From: Pseudomonadota bacterium
GTDB taxonomy: Bacteria > Desulfobacterota > Desulfobulbia > Desulfobulbales > JAGXFP01
Length of the DNA stretch: 16,218 nucleotides
Direction of reading: 5' to 3'
Assembly (NCBI GenBank): GCA_030673265.1
Contig: DAOVJK010000030.1
Span: 1 to 16,218, forward strand
Part shown: piece after piece, positions 1 to 7,387 of the stretch
Layout of the letters: each line of letters opens with the position of its first letter
How positions within the stretch are numbered: the first letter of the stretch is position 1
The notes under the pieces: model-generated
The model's database searches: none
Seen by the model: the letters and a program-made list of their open reading frames with translations, nothing else
What the model was told of the DNA's origin: nothing
Position numbers and translations under genes: made by a program

Positions 1-421
1 AAAAACAAACCCTGTATTTCATTTGCTACAAACTGTGACCTTGATATTCCACAGCAAACCAAAGGTTTAACTCTCAAGGACAATCAGTTAAAATGACTTT
101 TCAAAAATACTCATGAAATATGCGGGTTAGGGCCGCCTTTGGTTACTTTAAATATACTAAAAGCGACACCTGACTACGCGGAGAAAGCGCCTTTCATCAA
201 AGGGGTCTCAATCATCTGCTATGTATGTAAATTACTGGATAAATATCAAACAAGTGGTTTGACTACCTGGCCACCACATCGGGGCAGGATCAAAGCTCTT
301 TTTGATATTTTTTGCGGCATAACTACCTTTATTTGTTGTTAAAAACAGCTAATTACAGTTACTGTATCTAGCGCAAACTCGATTTATACAAAAACAAGCT
401 CTAACTTCTTCCGCAAAAATA
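1..421. other. Leader region without a recognisable gene
   Basis: I see no supported gene in this stretch upstream of the histidine kinase. One 67-codon open frame (139-342, TTG start) has no ribosome binding site, no recognisable domain and an odd composition, so I treat it as chance. It is AT-rich, as expected of an intergenic regulatory region. No clear sigma70 or sigma54 promoter could be fixed: TTGTTA near 334 has no good -10 at a normal spacing. No terminator hairpin for an upstream gene was found. Confidence 0.5.
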
Positions 422-463
422 TTGCTTAACCCTAGATCACCTTTAACAGAACCAAGCAGCCAT

Positions 464-2425
464 ATGGAAACTACCAAGGACGTATTTAACACCTCACCGA
501 ACGGGATAGTAATCGTTGGCGGCAATGGCACGATTTCTCATCTTAATCCCGTCGCCGAAAGGATTTTTGCGTGGACCAATAAAGAAGTACACGGCAAAGA
601 TTTTGCCGATTTTCTGGAAGACATAGACATCGCCGAGCACTCACTTCTTGGAAAATGCAATTCTACTACTCCCTACAGCACCTACAAGAAAGCCACAACC
701 AAGGACGGCAAAACCTGCTATCTCGACCTGTGGCTCACTTTCCATCCCACCGCTTCAGAGGAGAGCAGGTATCTGGTCTTTGTCAACGACATCACCGCCC
801 AGAAAACAAGAGAAGCGAAACTTAAACAGGCTTACGCTACAGAGACCACCCTAAAAAGAATCCTGCATATCTGCCGCACAGTCGAGAAACTTGAAGACAC
901 CCTTACGAATGCCCTGCAGCTAACTGTTGCCTTGCCTGGCACCATGGCCATCTCCAGAGGCGTGATCATGGCAACGGAGAAAGACCTCTCTCGCCTGAAA
1001 CTTAAAGCCCATATCGGCCTTGACCATGACGAAATCTCTACTTTTTTTCAGAAAGAACCGGCAAACTCGTTCTCCCTCGACAATACCAGTGAAAAAACGG
1101 AGGACCTCTGCCGGCTCATCTCCCAAGGGAAGAATGCATATCATGCTATAATTGAGGGCAACGCCCAAACAGTAGTAATGGTTATAGCCCTTGAGGTAAA
1201 ACTTAAAAATGCCTTCGCCTGGGAAAATCTTAACAGTGTCGCAGATCTCATTGCTGACACCATTGAACGTGAAAAACTTAAAAAGGATCAAGCCGAGCTG
1301 ATCGCCAGTCTAAACAGATCATTGAGCGACTTGGGCACCGAACGATCTTTTTCAGATTCTGTCCTGGAAAGCATGCACAGTGGCCTGCTGGTCATCGATA
1401 ACGAAGGCCTGGTCACCCAGGCTAACCCTGCCGCAAAACAACTTTTGCTGAACCTATACGAAGGGGATGTTGAAGGAAAAACTCTGGAGGAAATATTTGG
1501 TCCGGAGACAGGCACCTTACGGCATGACAGCAACACCTCTGAAAGTCACAAAATAACCGTGGTTAATCTCCATAGAGAAGAAATCAACCTGGAATTCACA
1601 ACCTCCCCCACCTTTACTATCGATGGCACCCAAAATGGCAATGTAATTGTTTTTTTGGATGTAACAGACCAGCGAAAGATAGAAGCTAAACTCGATAAAT
1701 TAAACCGCTTCTCTGCCGTTGCCGAGATAGCCTCGGCAGTTGCTCACGAAATAAAAAACCCGTTAGCCGGAATCAAATCAATGTCCCAGGTTCTGGACGG
1801 ACGGCTATCTGATGCCGACGAGAACAAAGAATACATTGCCCGTATTCTCAAACAAGTTGACAGGCTTGATCTTCTGCTTAATGAATTTTTCGCTTATGCC
1901 AAACCCGCCACACCCAACAAGCAGGAAACCATGCTCAACGAGTTGTTGAGACAGGCTTGGCAAATGGCGGAGGCCAGGGGTAACAAGAAAGGGTTATCCC
2001 TCCATGAAAATCTCAGTGCCGACCCGGCCAGTCTCTGGGCCGACCCGGAACAGTTGCAACAGGTTTTTGTACATCTTTTCCTGAACGCAATTGAAGCGAT
2101 TGATGATAACAGCTACGTTGAAGTGACTTCGGAATACATTAACAAACCAAGCGAAAAACACGACTTGTCTCTTTTTAAAGGCCTGAATGACGCTTTTCCC
2201 TACCTGCTGGTTACCATCCGTGATTACGGCTGCGGAATTGCAAAAGACATGGAAGAAAAGCTTTTCGACCCTTTTGTTACCAACAAGAGCAACCACTCCG
2301 GACTTGGTCTCTCCCTGGTCTGGCGCATATTGAAAGAACACGAATCTAATATCTATTTTAAATCTACAGCAGGAGAAGGTTCAACTTTCACTATATTTAT
2401 CAAGGTCGAACCAGGTGACAACTGA
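464..2425 (+). CDS. Soluble PAS-GAF-PAS sensor histidine kinase
   Basis: Cytoplasmic sensor kinase expected to autophosphorylate on His and pass the phosphate to a receiver, most simply the one encoded next. With the ATG at 464 it has 653 residues: PAS at about 2-110, a GAF-like region at about 125-275, a second PAS at about 290-412, HisKA with an AHEIKNPL H-box (His428), then the HATPase domain. The ATPase shows an N-box (HLFLNAIEAID, Asn541), G1 (DYGCGI, Asp587), F-box (FDPFV) and G2 (GLGLSL, Gly613). No membrane segment or signal peptide is visible, so the stimulus is probably intracellular, such as redox state, a ligand or a bound cofactor. The frame is open from a TTG at 422, but I prefer ATG 464 because the PAS domain begins directly after it; neither start has a strong ribosome binding site. 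The regulator follows after 12 nt, indicating an operon. The signal sensed cannot be read from the sequence. Confidence 0.93.
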   Translation: METTKDVFNTSPNGIVIVGGNGTISHLNPVAERIFAWTNKEVHGKDFADFLEDIDIAEHSLLGKCNSTTPYSTYKKATTKDGKTCYLDLWLTFHPTASEESRYLVFVNDITAQKTREAKLKQAYATETTLKRILHICRTVEKLEDTLTNALQLTVALPGTMAISRGVIMATEKDLSRLKLKAHIGLDHDEISTFFQKEPANSFSLDNTSEKTEDLCRLISQGKNAYHAIIEGNAQTVVMVIALEVKLKNAFAWENLNSVADLIADTIEREKLKKDQAELIASLNRSLSDLGTERSFSDSVLESMHSGLLVIDNEGLVTQANPAAKQLLLNLYEGDVEGKTLEEIFGPETGTLRHDSNTSESHKITVVNLHREEINLEFTTSPTFTIDGTQNGNVIVFLDVTDQRKIEAKLDKLNRFSAVAEIASAVAHEIKNPLAGIKSMSQVLDGRLSDADENKEYIARILKQVDRLDLLLNEFFAYAKPATPNKQETMLNELLRQAWQMAEARGNKKGLSLHENLSADPASLWADPEQLQQVFVHLFLNAIEAIDDNSYVEVTSEYINKPSEKHDLSLFKGLNDAFPYLLVTIRDYGCGIAKDMEEKLFDPFVTNKSNHSGLGLSLVWRILKEHESNIYFKSTAGEGSTFTIFIKVEPGDN

Positions 2426-2437
2426 TAGGATGCAATA

Positions 2438-3799
2438 ATGGTTAAGAACAAGCCACAGGCAAACATTCTGGTAGTCGACGATCAGGAGGACATCACCTGG
2501 TCGCTCTCCCAGGCCCTTTCCGATGATGAAAACGTCTCTGTGATCACCGCCGCCAATGGCAAAGAGGCCTTGGACAAACTCTCGGGCGCAACAATTAACC
2601 TGCTCATCTCTGACATCATGATGTTAGATGTCGGTGACCAGGATCTTTTCATTGAAGTTAAAAAGAAATATCCTGCTGTTACCGTGATCGTCATGACCGC
2701 GATGCCTTCCGCCAGCTTCAAGAAGGAATCCGTCCTGGGAGAAAACCTGTTCTTTGTCGAAAAACCTTTTGACATCAATAAACTCAAACAGCAAATTGTA
2801 AGAATTCTCTCCGAAAAGAGCCCTGCGGATCATTCCCTGTCAGGAATATACCTGACCGATATCATTCAGTTAAAATGCTTGGCCGGTGCCACCACAACCC
2901 TGCAGACCAACAAAGGCAACCAGCAGGGGACTATTTATTTCAAAGACGGCGAAATAATTCATGCCGTCTGTGGCCAGCAAGAGGGGGAAAAGGCCTTTTT
3001 TGAAGTTCTGGCCTTCGGCAGAGGCATAATCAACACAACACCTTTACCGGAAACAATTACCACTACCATCGCACGGCCTGGTATGACCCTGGTCAGAGAA
3101 GGGATCAACCGAATAAAGACCGCTGAGCAAAAAGCAGCAGAAGAAGAGTTAGCCAGAAAAAGAGCCGCAGAAGATGAAGCAGCCAAGAAAAAAGCGGCGG
3201 AGCAGGAAGCCGCAAGAAAGAAAGCTGCAGAAGAAGAGGCGGCGAAAAAAAAGGCCGCTGAAGAAGAGGCCGCGAGAAAGAAAGCTGCAGAAGAGGAAGT
3301 GGCCAGGAAAAAAGCGGCGGAAGTAGCAAGAAAGAAAGCAGAGGAAGAGGCCGCATCGAAAAAAAAGGCTGCAGAAGAGAAAGCAGCAGCCAAGAAAGAA
3401 AAAAGAAAATCCCAAATAATCCACACCGGCCTGAAAGACCTGATCTCCGGATTAAGCAAAATAGACGGTTATATCGCTGCAGCTGTTCTGGCGCCTTCGG
3501 GCAAACTGGTTACCCACAATTCCATAGACCAGAACATCGCCCTCGACATACTCGGCACCACCTTCAACACCCTTTTCCGGCAAGCCAGGAAGACCTCCAA
3601 AAAAATCGGCTTTGACCCATGCCGGGAAACCGTGTTCAGTTATGCAGAAAAGGCTGTTATAATGCGTTGCTCAGGAGGGGAAGCAAATATTCACTTCCAT
3701 TTGATGGCAATAATGAAGTCCTGCCGAGCTCTTGATCTGGTCGGGGCAGAAATGGACGATTTTCATTCCCGGGTTTTGAAAAAACTTTCAACAATATAA
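2438..3799 (+). CDS. Response regulator: REC-PATAN-helical repeat-Roadblock
   Basis: A 453-residue regulator with no DNA-binding domain. Residues 8-124 form a receiver: acidic pair Asp14/Asp15, phosphoacceptor Asp59 (LLISDIMM), switch Thr87 (MTA) and Lys109 (EKP). Residues about 135-225 match a PATAN/DUF4388 domain (GIYLTDIIQL, then GTIYFKDGEIIHA). Residues about 228-323 are almost entirely Ala, Glu, Lys and Arg in ten-residue repeats of the type KKAAEEEAAR, predicting a long rigid single alpha-helix or coiled coil. Residues about 330-452 resemble a Roadblock/LC7 domain (GLKDLISGLSKIDGYIAAAV, then a beta-rich region), a family that binds small Ras-like GTPases such as MglA. The start has an AGGA about 8 nt upstream. 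It lies 12 nt behind the kinase and is its likely partner. Output is probably by protein-protein contact, perhaps through a GTPase encoded elsewhere; that is inference. Confidence 0.9.
   Translation: MVKNKPQANILVVDDQEDITWSLSQALSDDENVSVITAANGKEALDKLSGATINLLISDIMMLDVGDQDLFIEVKKKYPAVTVIVMTAMPSASFKKESVLGENLFFVEKPFDINKLKQQIVRILSEKSPADHSLSGIYLTDIIQLKCLAGATTTLQTNKGNQQGTIYFKDGEIIHAVCGQQEGEKAFFEVLAFGRGIINTTPLPETITTTIARPGMTLVREGINRIKTAEQKAAEEELARKRAAEDEAAKKKAAEQEAARKKAAEEEAAKKKAAEEEAARKKAAEEEVARKKAAEVARKKAEEEAASKKKAAEEKAAAKKEKRKSQIIHTGLKDLISGLSKIDGYIAAAVLAPSGKLVTHNSIDQNIALDILGTTFNTLFRQARKTSKKIGFDPCRETVFSYAEKAVIMRCSGGEANIHFHLMAIMKSCRALDLVGAEMDDFHSRVLKKLSTI
3128..3400 (+). repeat. 30-bp tandem repeats encoding KKAAEEEAAR decapeptides
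   Basis: Inside the response regulator gene. Six consecutive 30-bp units (3128-3307, residues 231-290) encode close variants of one decapeptide, each of the form K-K/R-A-A-E-x-E-A/L/V-A-R/K. They are followed by about 90 bp of more degenerate copies with shifted register (3308-3400). The units differ from one another mostly by synonymous or conservative changes, so the array has been under protein-level selection since it expanded. The alternating basic and acidic blocks suit i-to-i+4 salt bridges in a single alpha-helix. Confidence 0.85.
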
Positions 3800-3967
3800 C
3801 TCTATTCCATCTAAATACCGGTCAACATTAAGCTACCCAGATAGTTCTTGGCCAGATTGAACAACAATCCCCCCACCACCAACTTCGTAAATCAGCATAC
3901 TCGCAAAAAATCACGTCTTGCTTATACTGCAGTGCGGTGCGTAAGGGTATTGCCCCAGAATAGCGCG

Positions 3968-4334
3968 GCAGGAGATATTGCCCGCTCACAATTGGGAGAG
4001 CTTATGCAGATGTTGACGGCTGCGAAGTTTTCGCAACTTGCGAGAAAATGTGGCGGATGATTACGGCTTGTCTTTTTTAAAGGAAAAAGGCTATGCCCCT
4101 GTAAAAACGACCCCGGCACTTACAAAGCTTGCCGCCTTCAGCCGCGATCATTCCTTTCTTGCCTGTCATCCGGATCCCGAGTAAAGCGCAGCGAGAATTG
4201 ATCTGCAGATTCAGGGTACGGCCCTTTTCCTTGATAGAAGTCCGTTAAATTTTGTCGGGATGATTAAAGCCAAATCAGGTGAATGGTTGCCCTCCATATT
4301 TATTACCCCATCCCAGAACCAGTCTGAATGTTAA
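3968..4334 (+). pseudogene. Possible decayed coding remnant, unidentified
   Basis: A coding-looking stretch in the long spacer between the regulator and the lipoproteins. In one frame (4017-4334) the translation reads like real protein (for example VADDYGLSFLKEKGYAP and GMIKAKSGEWLPSIFITP), interrupted by a single in-frame TAA at 4182-4184 and ending at TAA 4332-4334. Just upstream, another frame gives a plausible helical stretch (GDIARSQLGELMQMLTAAKF, from about 3971) that would join it through one frameshift near 4040. No start codon with a ribosome binding site is visible. The family is not recognised; a faint FSRDHS motif recalls hemerythrin-like domains, but this is too weak to name. It could equally be chance open frame. 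Confidence 0.3.
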
Positions 4335-4484
4335 AATGGTGAGGCCTTAGACAAAAACCCATAAAATTAAATGATTAAGATAATATCCACTTACCAATGA
4401 TCAACCCCCTAACTTGTCAGAGTTGTTCCTGGGAAATATATCTAAGGGATTTTCACCTAAAAGGATTGTCGGGGCGCTATGTTT
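4335..4484. other. AT-rich spacer upstream of the lipoprotein promoter
   Basis: Together with 3800-3967 this makes up the gene-free remainder of the 790-bp gap between the regulator and the first lipoprotein. I see no recognisable gene and no strong hairpin with a T-run that would end the upstream two-component transcript. The segment is visibly AT-richer than the flanking coding DNA. Confidence 0.4.
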
Positions 4485-4512
4485 TTGTTATTCTCAAAAG
4501 TTCGGCTATAAC
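4485..4512 (+). promoter_or_regulatory. Candidate sigma70 promoter for the lipoprotein pair
   Basis: TTGTTA at 4485-4490 and TATAAC at 4507-4512 are separated by 16 nt, a near-consensus -35/-10 pair about 80 nt before the first lipoprotein start. It is the best match in this AT-rich spacer, but AT-rich DNA gives such matches by chance. Confidence 0.42.
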
Positions 4513-4591
4513 TATGTAATGAATCTATTGTCAGCGGCGGCAGAAATATTATGTCGATAATAAAAACCTATCGCCAAAAAAGGGAAATTTA

Positions 4592-5347
4592 ATGCGCTAC
4601 GCTAAAATTAATGCAATCACAGCAGCAATCCTGTCGCTACTAATACTTAGCGGCTGTGGTGGAATGACTATGACTGGTGGTTATATAGACCCTGGGTTTG
4701 TCCACCAGTCAATTCTCGAAGGGCGTATGGCTATTGTCGGGGTTGTTTCTTCCGTACAGGATCTTACGGTCAAAGAAAGAAACGATTACGCTGCTGTTTT
4801 AAAAACCAATATTATGGAGTATCGAAAAGATTACTCCGTCACATCCTCTGGTGATTTGGTCAATAAAATAGGTAGAGATAATTACAATCTGATCCTTGAT
4901 AACTATAAGGTCACTGGAGGGCTATCGACAGAGAATCTCCAAACCATCAAAGAAGCAATGGGTGTCAAATACGCCGTTATCTCCAGAATTGAAAGTGACG
5001 AAACGACCAAAGATAAGAGAACCCCTTCCATGTCATACTCCGGTAAAATAGAAGCTAAAGCAACCAGGACAATGACGGCTTCATTAAATATTTATGACAT
5101 TGATACCGGCAAATCTGTTTTCGGCGGCAACATAGAAGGCTACGAGTATGAGACAGAGTATCATGATAAATATACGCCTAGAAATGATTTTGCCAGCGGT
5201 TTGGCCGGGATCATCAATGCTGCCAAAGGTAAACAAGCTGACGTTCCGCAAACTGAAGATGAACTTTATCCATATCCATTTATCGATCCCAAAAGAATAC
5301 TAAATAGAATTTTCCAGCAATTTTCCCGGAATCTTCCCAAAAAATAA
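4592..5347 (+). CDS. Secreted lipoprotein, CsgG/TolB-N-like, function unknown
   Basis: A 251-residue exported lipoprotein. The first 22 residues form a lipoprotein signal peptide: Arg/Lys-bearing N-region, hydrophobic core and lipobox LSGC with Cys22. The residue after Cys is Gly rather than Asp, so the outer membrane is the likely destination. The mature part has alternating strands and helices with a conserved-looking core: a strand AIVGVV at about 47-52, a GDLVNKIG stretch, then KYAVISRIES and LNIYDIDTGKSVFGG. This pattern recalls periplasmic domains of the CsgG/TolB-N type, which are often found in multi-lipoprotein outer-membrane assemblies; that assignment is by eye only. Start ATG 4592 is preceded by an AAAGGGAA-like ribosome binding site. 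The second lipoprotein follows after 29 nt, indicating co-transcription. Confidence 0.85.
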   Translation: MRYAKINAITAAILSLLILSGCGGMTMTGGYIDPGFVHQSILEGRMAIVGVVSSVQDLTVKERNDYAAVLKTNIMEYRKDYSVTSSGDLVNKIGRDNYNLILDNYKVTGGLSTENLQTIKEAMGVKYAVISRIESDETTKDKRTPSMSYSGKIEAKATRTMTASLNIYDIDTGKSVFGGNIEGYEYETEYHDKYTPRNDFASGLAGIINAAKGKQADVPQTEDELYPYPFIDPKRILNRIFQQFSRNLPKK

Positions 5348-5376
5348 ATACCAAATATAACCAAGAGGAAACTAGA

Positions 5377-6069
5377 ATGAAAAACAATCTTATGAAGATC
5401 GCAATTTTAGCCACTATTATGGCCTTTACCGGCTGCGTCTCCAGTTCTGGCCCACAAGGGAACATATCGGCAATTAGTAAAGTCGCGGTTGTTTCTTTCA
5501 GCGTCAGCGATTATGGGGGATCAGTCAGCTCTGGTAGTATCGGTAGCACACCGGTCGCCGATCTTATTAACTCTACTGTAACCAAAATGCTCAATGATAC
5601 GGAAGATAAACTCGGCAGCAAATGGAATGTCGCCAAAGCCTCGGCTTTCATCAATAATTCGGGCTATCATGATCTTAGTTCCAGAAAGACCTTATCGGTC
5701 TTCGTCCCACAAATCAATGGCAAGGAAATGGCTGTTTTTACCCAGGTAAGCAAGGAGATCAAGGGTGGTAAAATTGACCCGCAGACCGCTATCGACCTCT
5801 GTAAGGCTTTAAACGTTGACGGCATCGTTCTGGTCTTTTCTGAATGGACTTCCAAAACAGGTGGATATATCCCGTTGACCAAGGCGCTTACCAAAAACGT
5901 CCTGACAATTTGGGACAGCAATGGGCGCCAGGTCACAAAGAAAAGAGTCGACATGATGGGCAAGAAAACCTTGGGTTTCAGCGGAGTTAAGGCAGTCAAT
6001 GAAAATACTATCAATGAATGGAGCGACTCCTTCAACCGGGCCATGGACAAGATCATGAAATCGATTTAG
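5377..6069 (+). CDS. Second secreted lipoprotein of the tandem pair
   Basis: A 230-residue exported lipoprotein with signal peptide MKNNLMKIAI... and lipobox FTGC (Cys20); Val follows the Cys, compatible with outer-membrane sorting. The mature protein contains the strand KVAVVSFSVSDYGG, a helix after it, a region DPQTAIDLCKALNVDGIVLVFSEW, and a strand LTIWDSNGRQV. This order (beta-strand 'vavvsF', helix, 'a..lnvDgiv.v', then a description of what is modified) resembles the preceding lipoprotein and the same general CsgG/TolB-N-like fold, so the two may be distant paralogues that act together. A ribosome binding site AGAGGAA lies upstream of ATG 5377; an in-frame ATG at 5392 is a less likely start. 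A strong terminator follows 31 nt after the stop. No precise function can be assigned. Confidence 0.85.
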   Translation: MKNNLMKIAILATIMAFTGCVSSSGPQGNISAISKVAVVSFSVSDYGGSVSSGSIGSTPVADLINSTVTKMLNDTEDKLGSKWNVAKASAFINNSGYHDLSSRKTLSVFVPQINGKEMAVFTQVSKEIKGGKIDPQTAIDLCKALNVDGIVLVFSEWTSKTGGYIPLTKALTKNVLTIWDSNGRQVTKKRVDMMGKKTLGFSGVKAVNENTINEWSDSFNRAMDKIMKSI

Positions 6070-6100
6070 TTATTTGCCTCAAGGGAAGTTATTAACAGAC

Positions 6101-6140
6101 AAAAAGCGACTGCTGAGCAAATCAGCAGTCGCTTTTTTTT
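6101..6140. terminator. Strong, probably bidirectional intrinsic terminator
   Basis: A perfect 11-bp stem (GCGACTGCTGA at 6106-6116 pairing with TCAGCAGTCGC at 6122-6132) around a 5-nt loop, preceded by a run of A and followed by eight T. It ends the lipoprotein operon. The A-run on the other side gives a U-tract on the minus strand, so it could also stop transcripts arriving from the minus-strand membrane-protein gene. Confidence 0.93.
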
Positions 6141-6503
6141 ATACTTAATAAAAGGCACAAATTTAACGCTAAAAAAAATGGCGTGGAGAGCTTCTTATTT
6201 TGGTTCCAGGGATAGAAGCTAATACTTAAGTGATTTATAGAATCTGTTGCTGATCTCAATGAAAGTGATCCCGGTTTGGCCTTGGACCTTGGCGAGTACA
6301 GACTGCTCATCCCCAGCAATGCCTTTCGGGCAACTCCAGGCCAGAGAGCATTAATCTCAAAGCTGCTCTTAAATCATCTCTTTGTTCTTGTTACCCAGGC
6401 AATTTTCGAACCGATAAGAAAACTTTCCGCGACGTTTGCGAATAACTTCAAACTCAAATGCCACCGTATCTTCGTCAGAGGCACATTGTTCCCAGAGGGA
6501 AAA
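6141..6503. other. Intergenic region between convergent operons
   Basis: No supported gene. A + strand open frame (about 6231-6560, TTG at 6276) translates to a plausible-looking but unrecognised peptide around DLGEYRLLIPSNAF. It has no ribosome binding site and runs antisense into the end of the minus-strand membrane-protein gene, so I do not call it. It could be a degraded remnant. Confidence 0.4.
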
Positions 6504-7244
6504 TCAGCTGATCTCCGCCTTAGCCTGAGGATTGAAGGGGTTGGTGCGCACCGCCAGTGAGAAGAGAAAGGGATAGTCTGCCTGCAGGTGCTTCATGTAA
6601 GTCAGCCATTCGGTTAGCAACAAAACATGAACTCGCTTGATATCGCCGACGAGATGTTCGTAATCACCGGTAGTCAATGTTGAAACATCGCTACGGCTGG
6701 CCAGCTCTTCGGCAAGATGGAACACCGCCCACAGTAACTCAGTAAAGGACTCATGCTCAAACAAGTTGGGGTTGCCCAGTAAACTGAGCAGAAAGTTTTT
6801 CTCGGCCAACATGAAACTGCGCAGCCTCAGCCAGTCAATCTTAGCGTGGCTGAAACCGCAGTCACTTTTCTCTAAATGAGCAATGGCTCGCTGGTAATCT
6901 ATTGCCTGCCAGTCTGCACCGACCTGCAGGAATTGTCGGTCCACATCATTATTTTCCTGGCCGGAGGAGATGAGTCGTAAGAGTTCGGTGCCCACCGCAC
7001 TGAAGAAACTGCCGATCACCATATTAAGCTTTTTGAGGATGGCCTGCTTTTCCCGCTGACCCAGAAGCTGGTGGATGACCACGGTGACAAGGTAGACCGA
7101 GATGGGCAGAAATCCCAATTGGGCAAGGATGAACTTGAAGATGTAATTGCTGTCACCAAAGACCGCATAGAGGCACAGGTTGAAGCCGATAGAGGCCAGC
7201 AGAAAAATAATCGCCAGTCGGCCCCGCCAGGGAAAAAAGTCCAT
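6504..7244 (-). CDS. Two-helix membrane protein of unknown function
   Basis: About 247 residues with two adjacent transmembrane helices near the N-terminus (roughly residues 10-30, RLAIIFLLASIGFNLCLYAV, and 40-60, LAQLGFLPISVYLVTVVIHQ). A soluble, mainly helical C-terminal domain of about 180 residues follows, probably cytoplasmic, with a QREKQAILKKLNM segment directly after helix 2. I do not recognise a family. The frame opens at GTG 7253, but ATG 7244 is preferred because an AAGAAGAG ribosome binding site sits about 8 nt before it. The gene lies 134-143 nt downstream of the carbonic-anhydrase-family gene on the same strand and may be co-transcribed with it, so a supporting role in the same process is possible but unproven. 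Confidence 0.8.
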   Translation of the reverse strand: MDFFPWRGRLAIIFLLASIGFNLCLYAVFGDSNYIFKFILAQLGFLPISVYLVTVVIHQLLGQREKQAILKKLNMVIGSFFSAVGTELLRLISSGQENNDVDRQFLQVGADWQAIDYQRAIAHLEKSDCGFSHAKIDWLRLRSFMLAEKNFLLSLLGNPNLFEHESFTELLWAVFHLAEELASRSDVSTLTTGDYEHLVGDIKRVHVLLLTEWLTYMKHLQADYPFLFSLAVRTNPFNPQAKAEIS

Positions 7245-7312
7245 AATCGCCACTCTTCTTTGGGGGTTGCCCTGTCAAAAATTTGCCGTGGTTGCTCAAA
7301 GTGAGGAGGCCC

Positions 7313-7336
7313 GGCTGCCTTTGGCTTGAGGCAACC
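7313..7336 (-). other. Hairpin between the LCIB-like and membrane-protein genes
   Basis: Eight-base inverted repeat (GGCTGCCT at 7313-7320, AGGCAACC at 7329-7336, one wobble pair) with an 8-nt loop, in the intercistronic gap on the minus strand. It has no T-run after it, so it is not a standard terminator. It may stabilise the upstream message or may be incidental. Confidence 0.35.
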
Positions 7337-7387
7337 CACTCATCTTTACTGTTTCAGCCTGGTAATACTTGTTTTTCGGATAAACTC

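Noticed and set aside
139..342. 67-codon + strand open frame in the leader region
   Set aside because: TTG start, no ribosome binding site, no recognisable motif and an unusual Cys/Ile/Lys-rich composition; probably chance.
3128..3400. Regular 30-bp repeats that could suggest a CRISPR array
   Set aside because: Units are contiguous with no spacers, stay in frame and encode a decapeptide inside an intact gene.
2959..3459. 166-codon minus-strand frame rich in Ala, Phe and Ser
   Set aside because: It is the antisense shadow of the KKAAEEEAAR repeats in the response regulator and has no independent support.
3848..4060. 70-codon + strand frame after the response regulator
   Set aside because: No ribosome binding site and a TTG start; only its distal part looks coding, and that is treated within the possible decayed remnant.
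6276..6560. 94-codon + strand frame between convergent genes
   Set aside because: TTG start without a ribosome binding site, and it runs antisense into the end of the membrane-protein gene; no family recognised.
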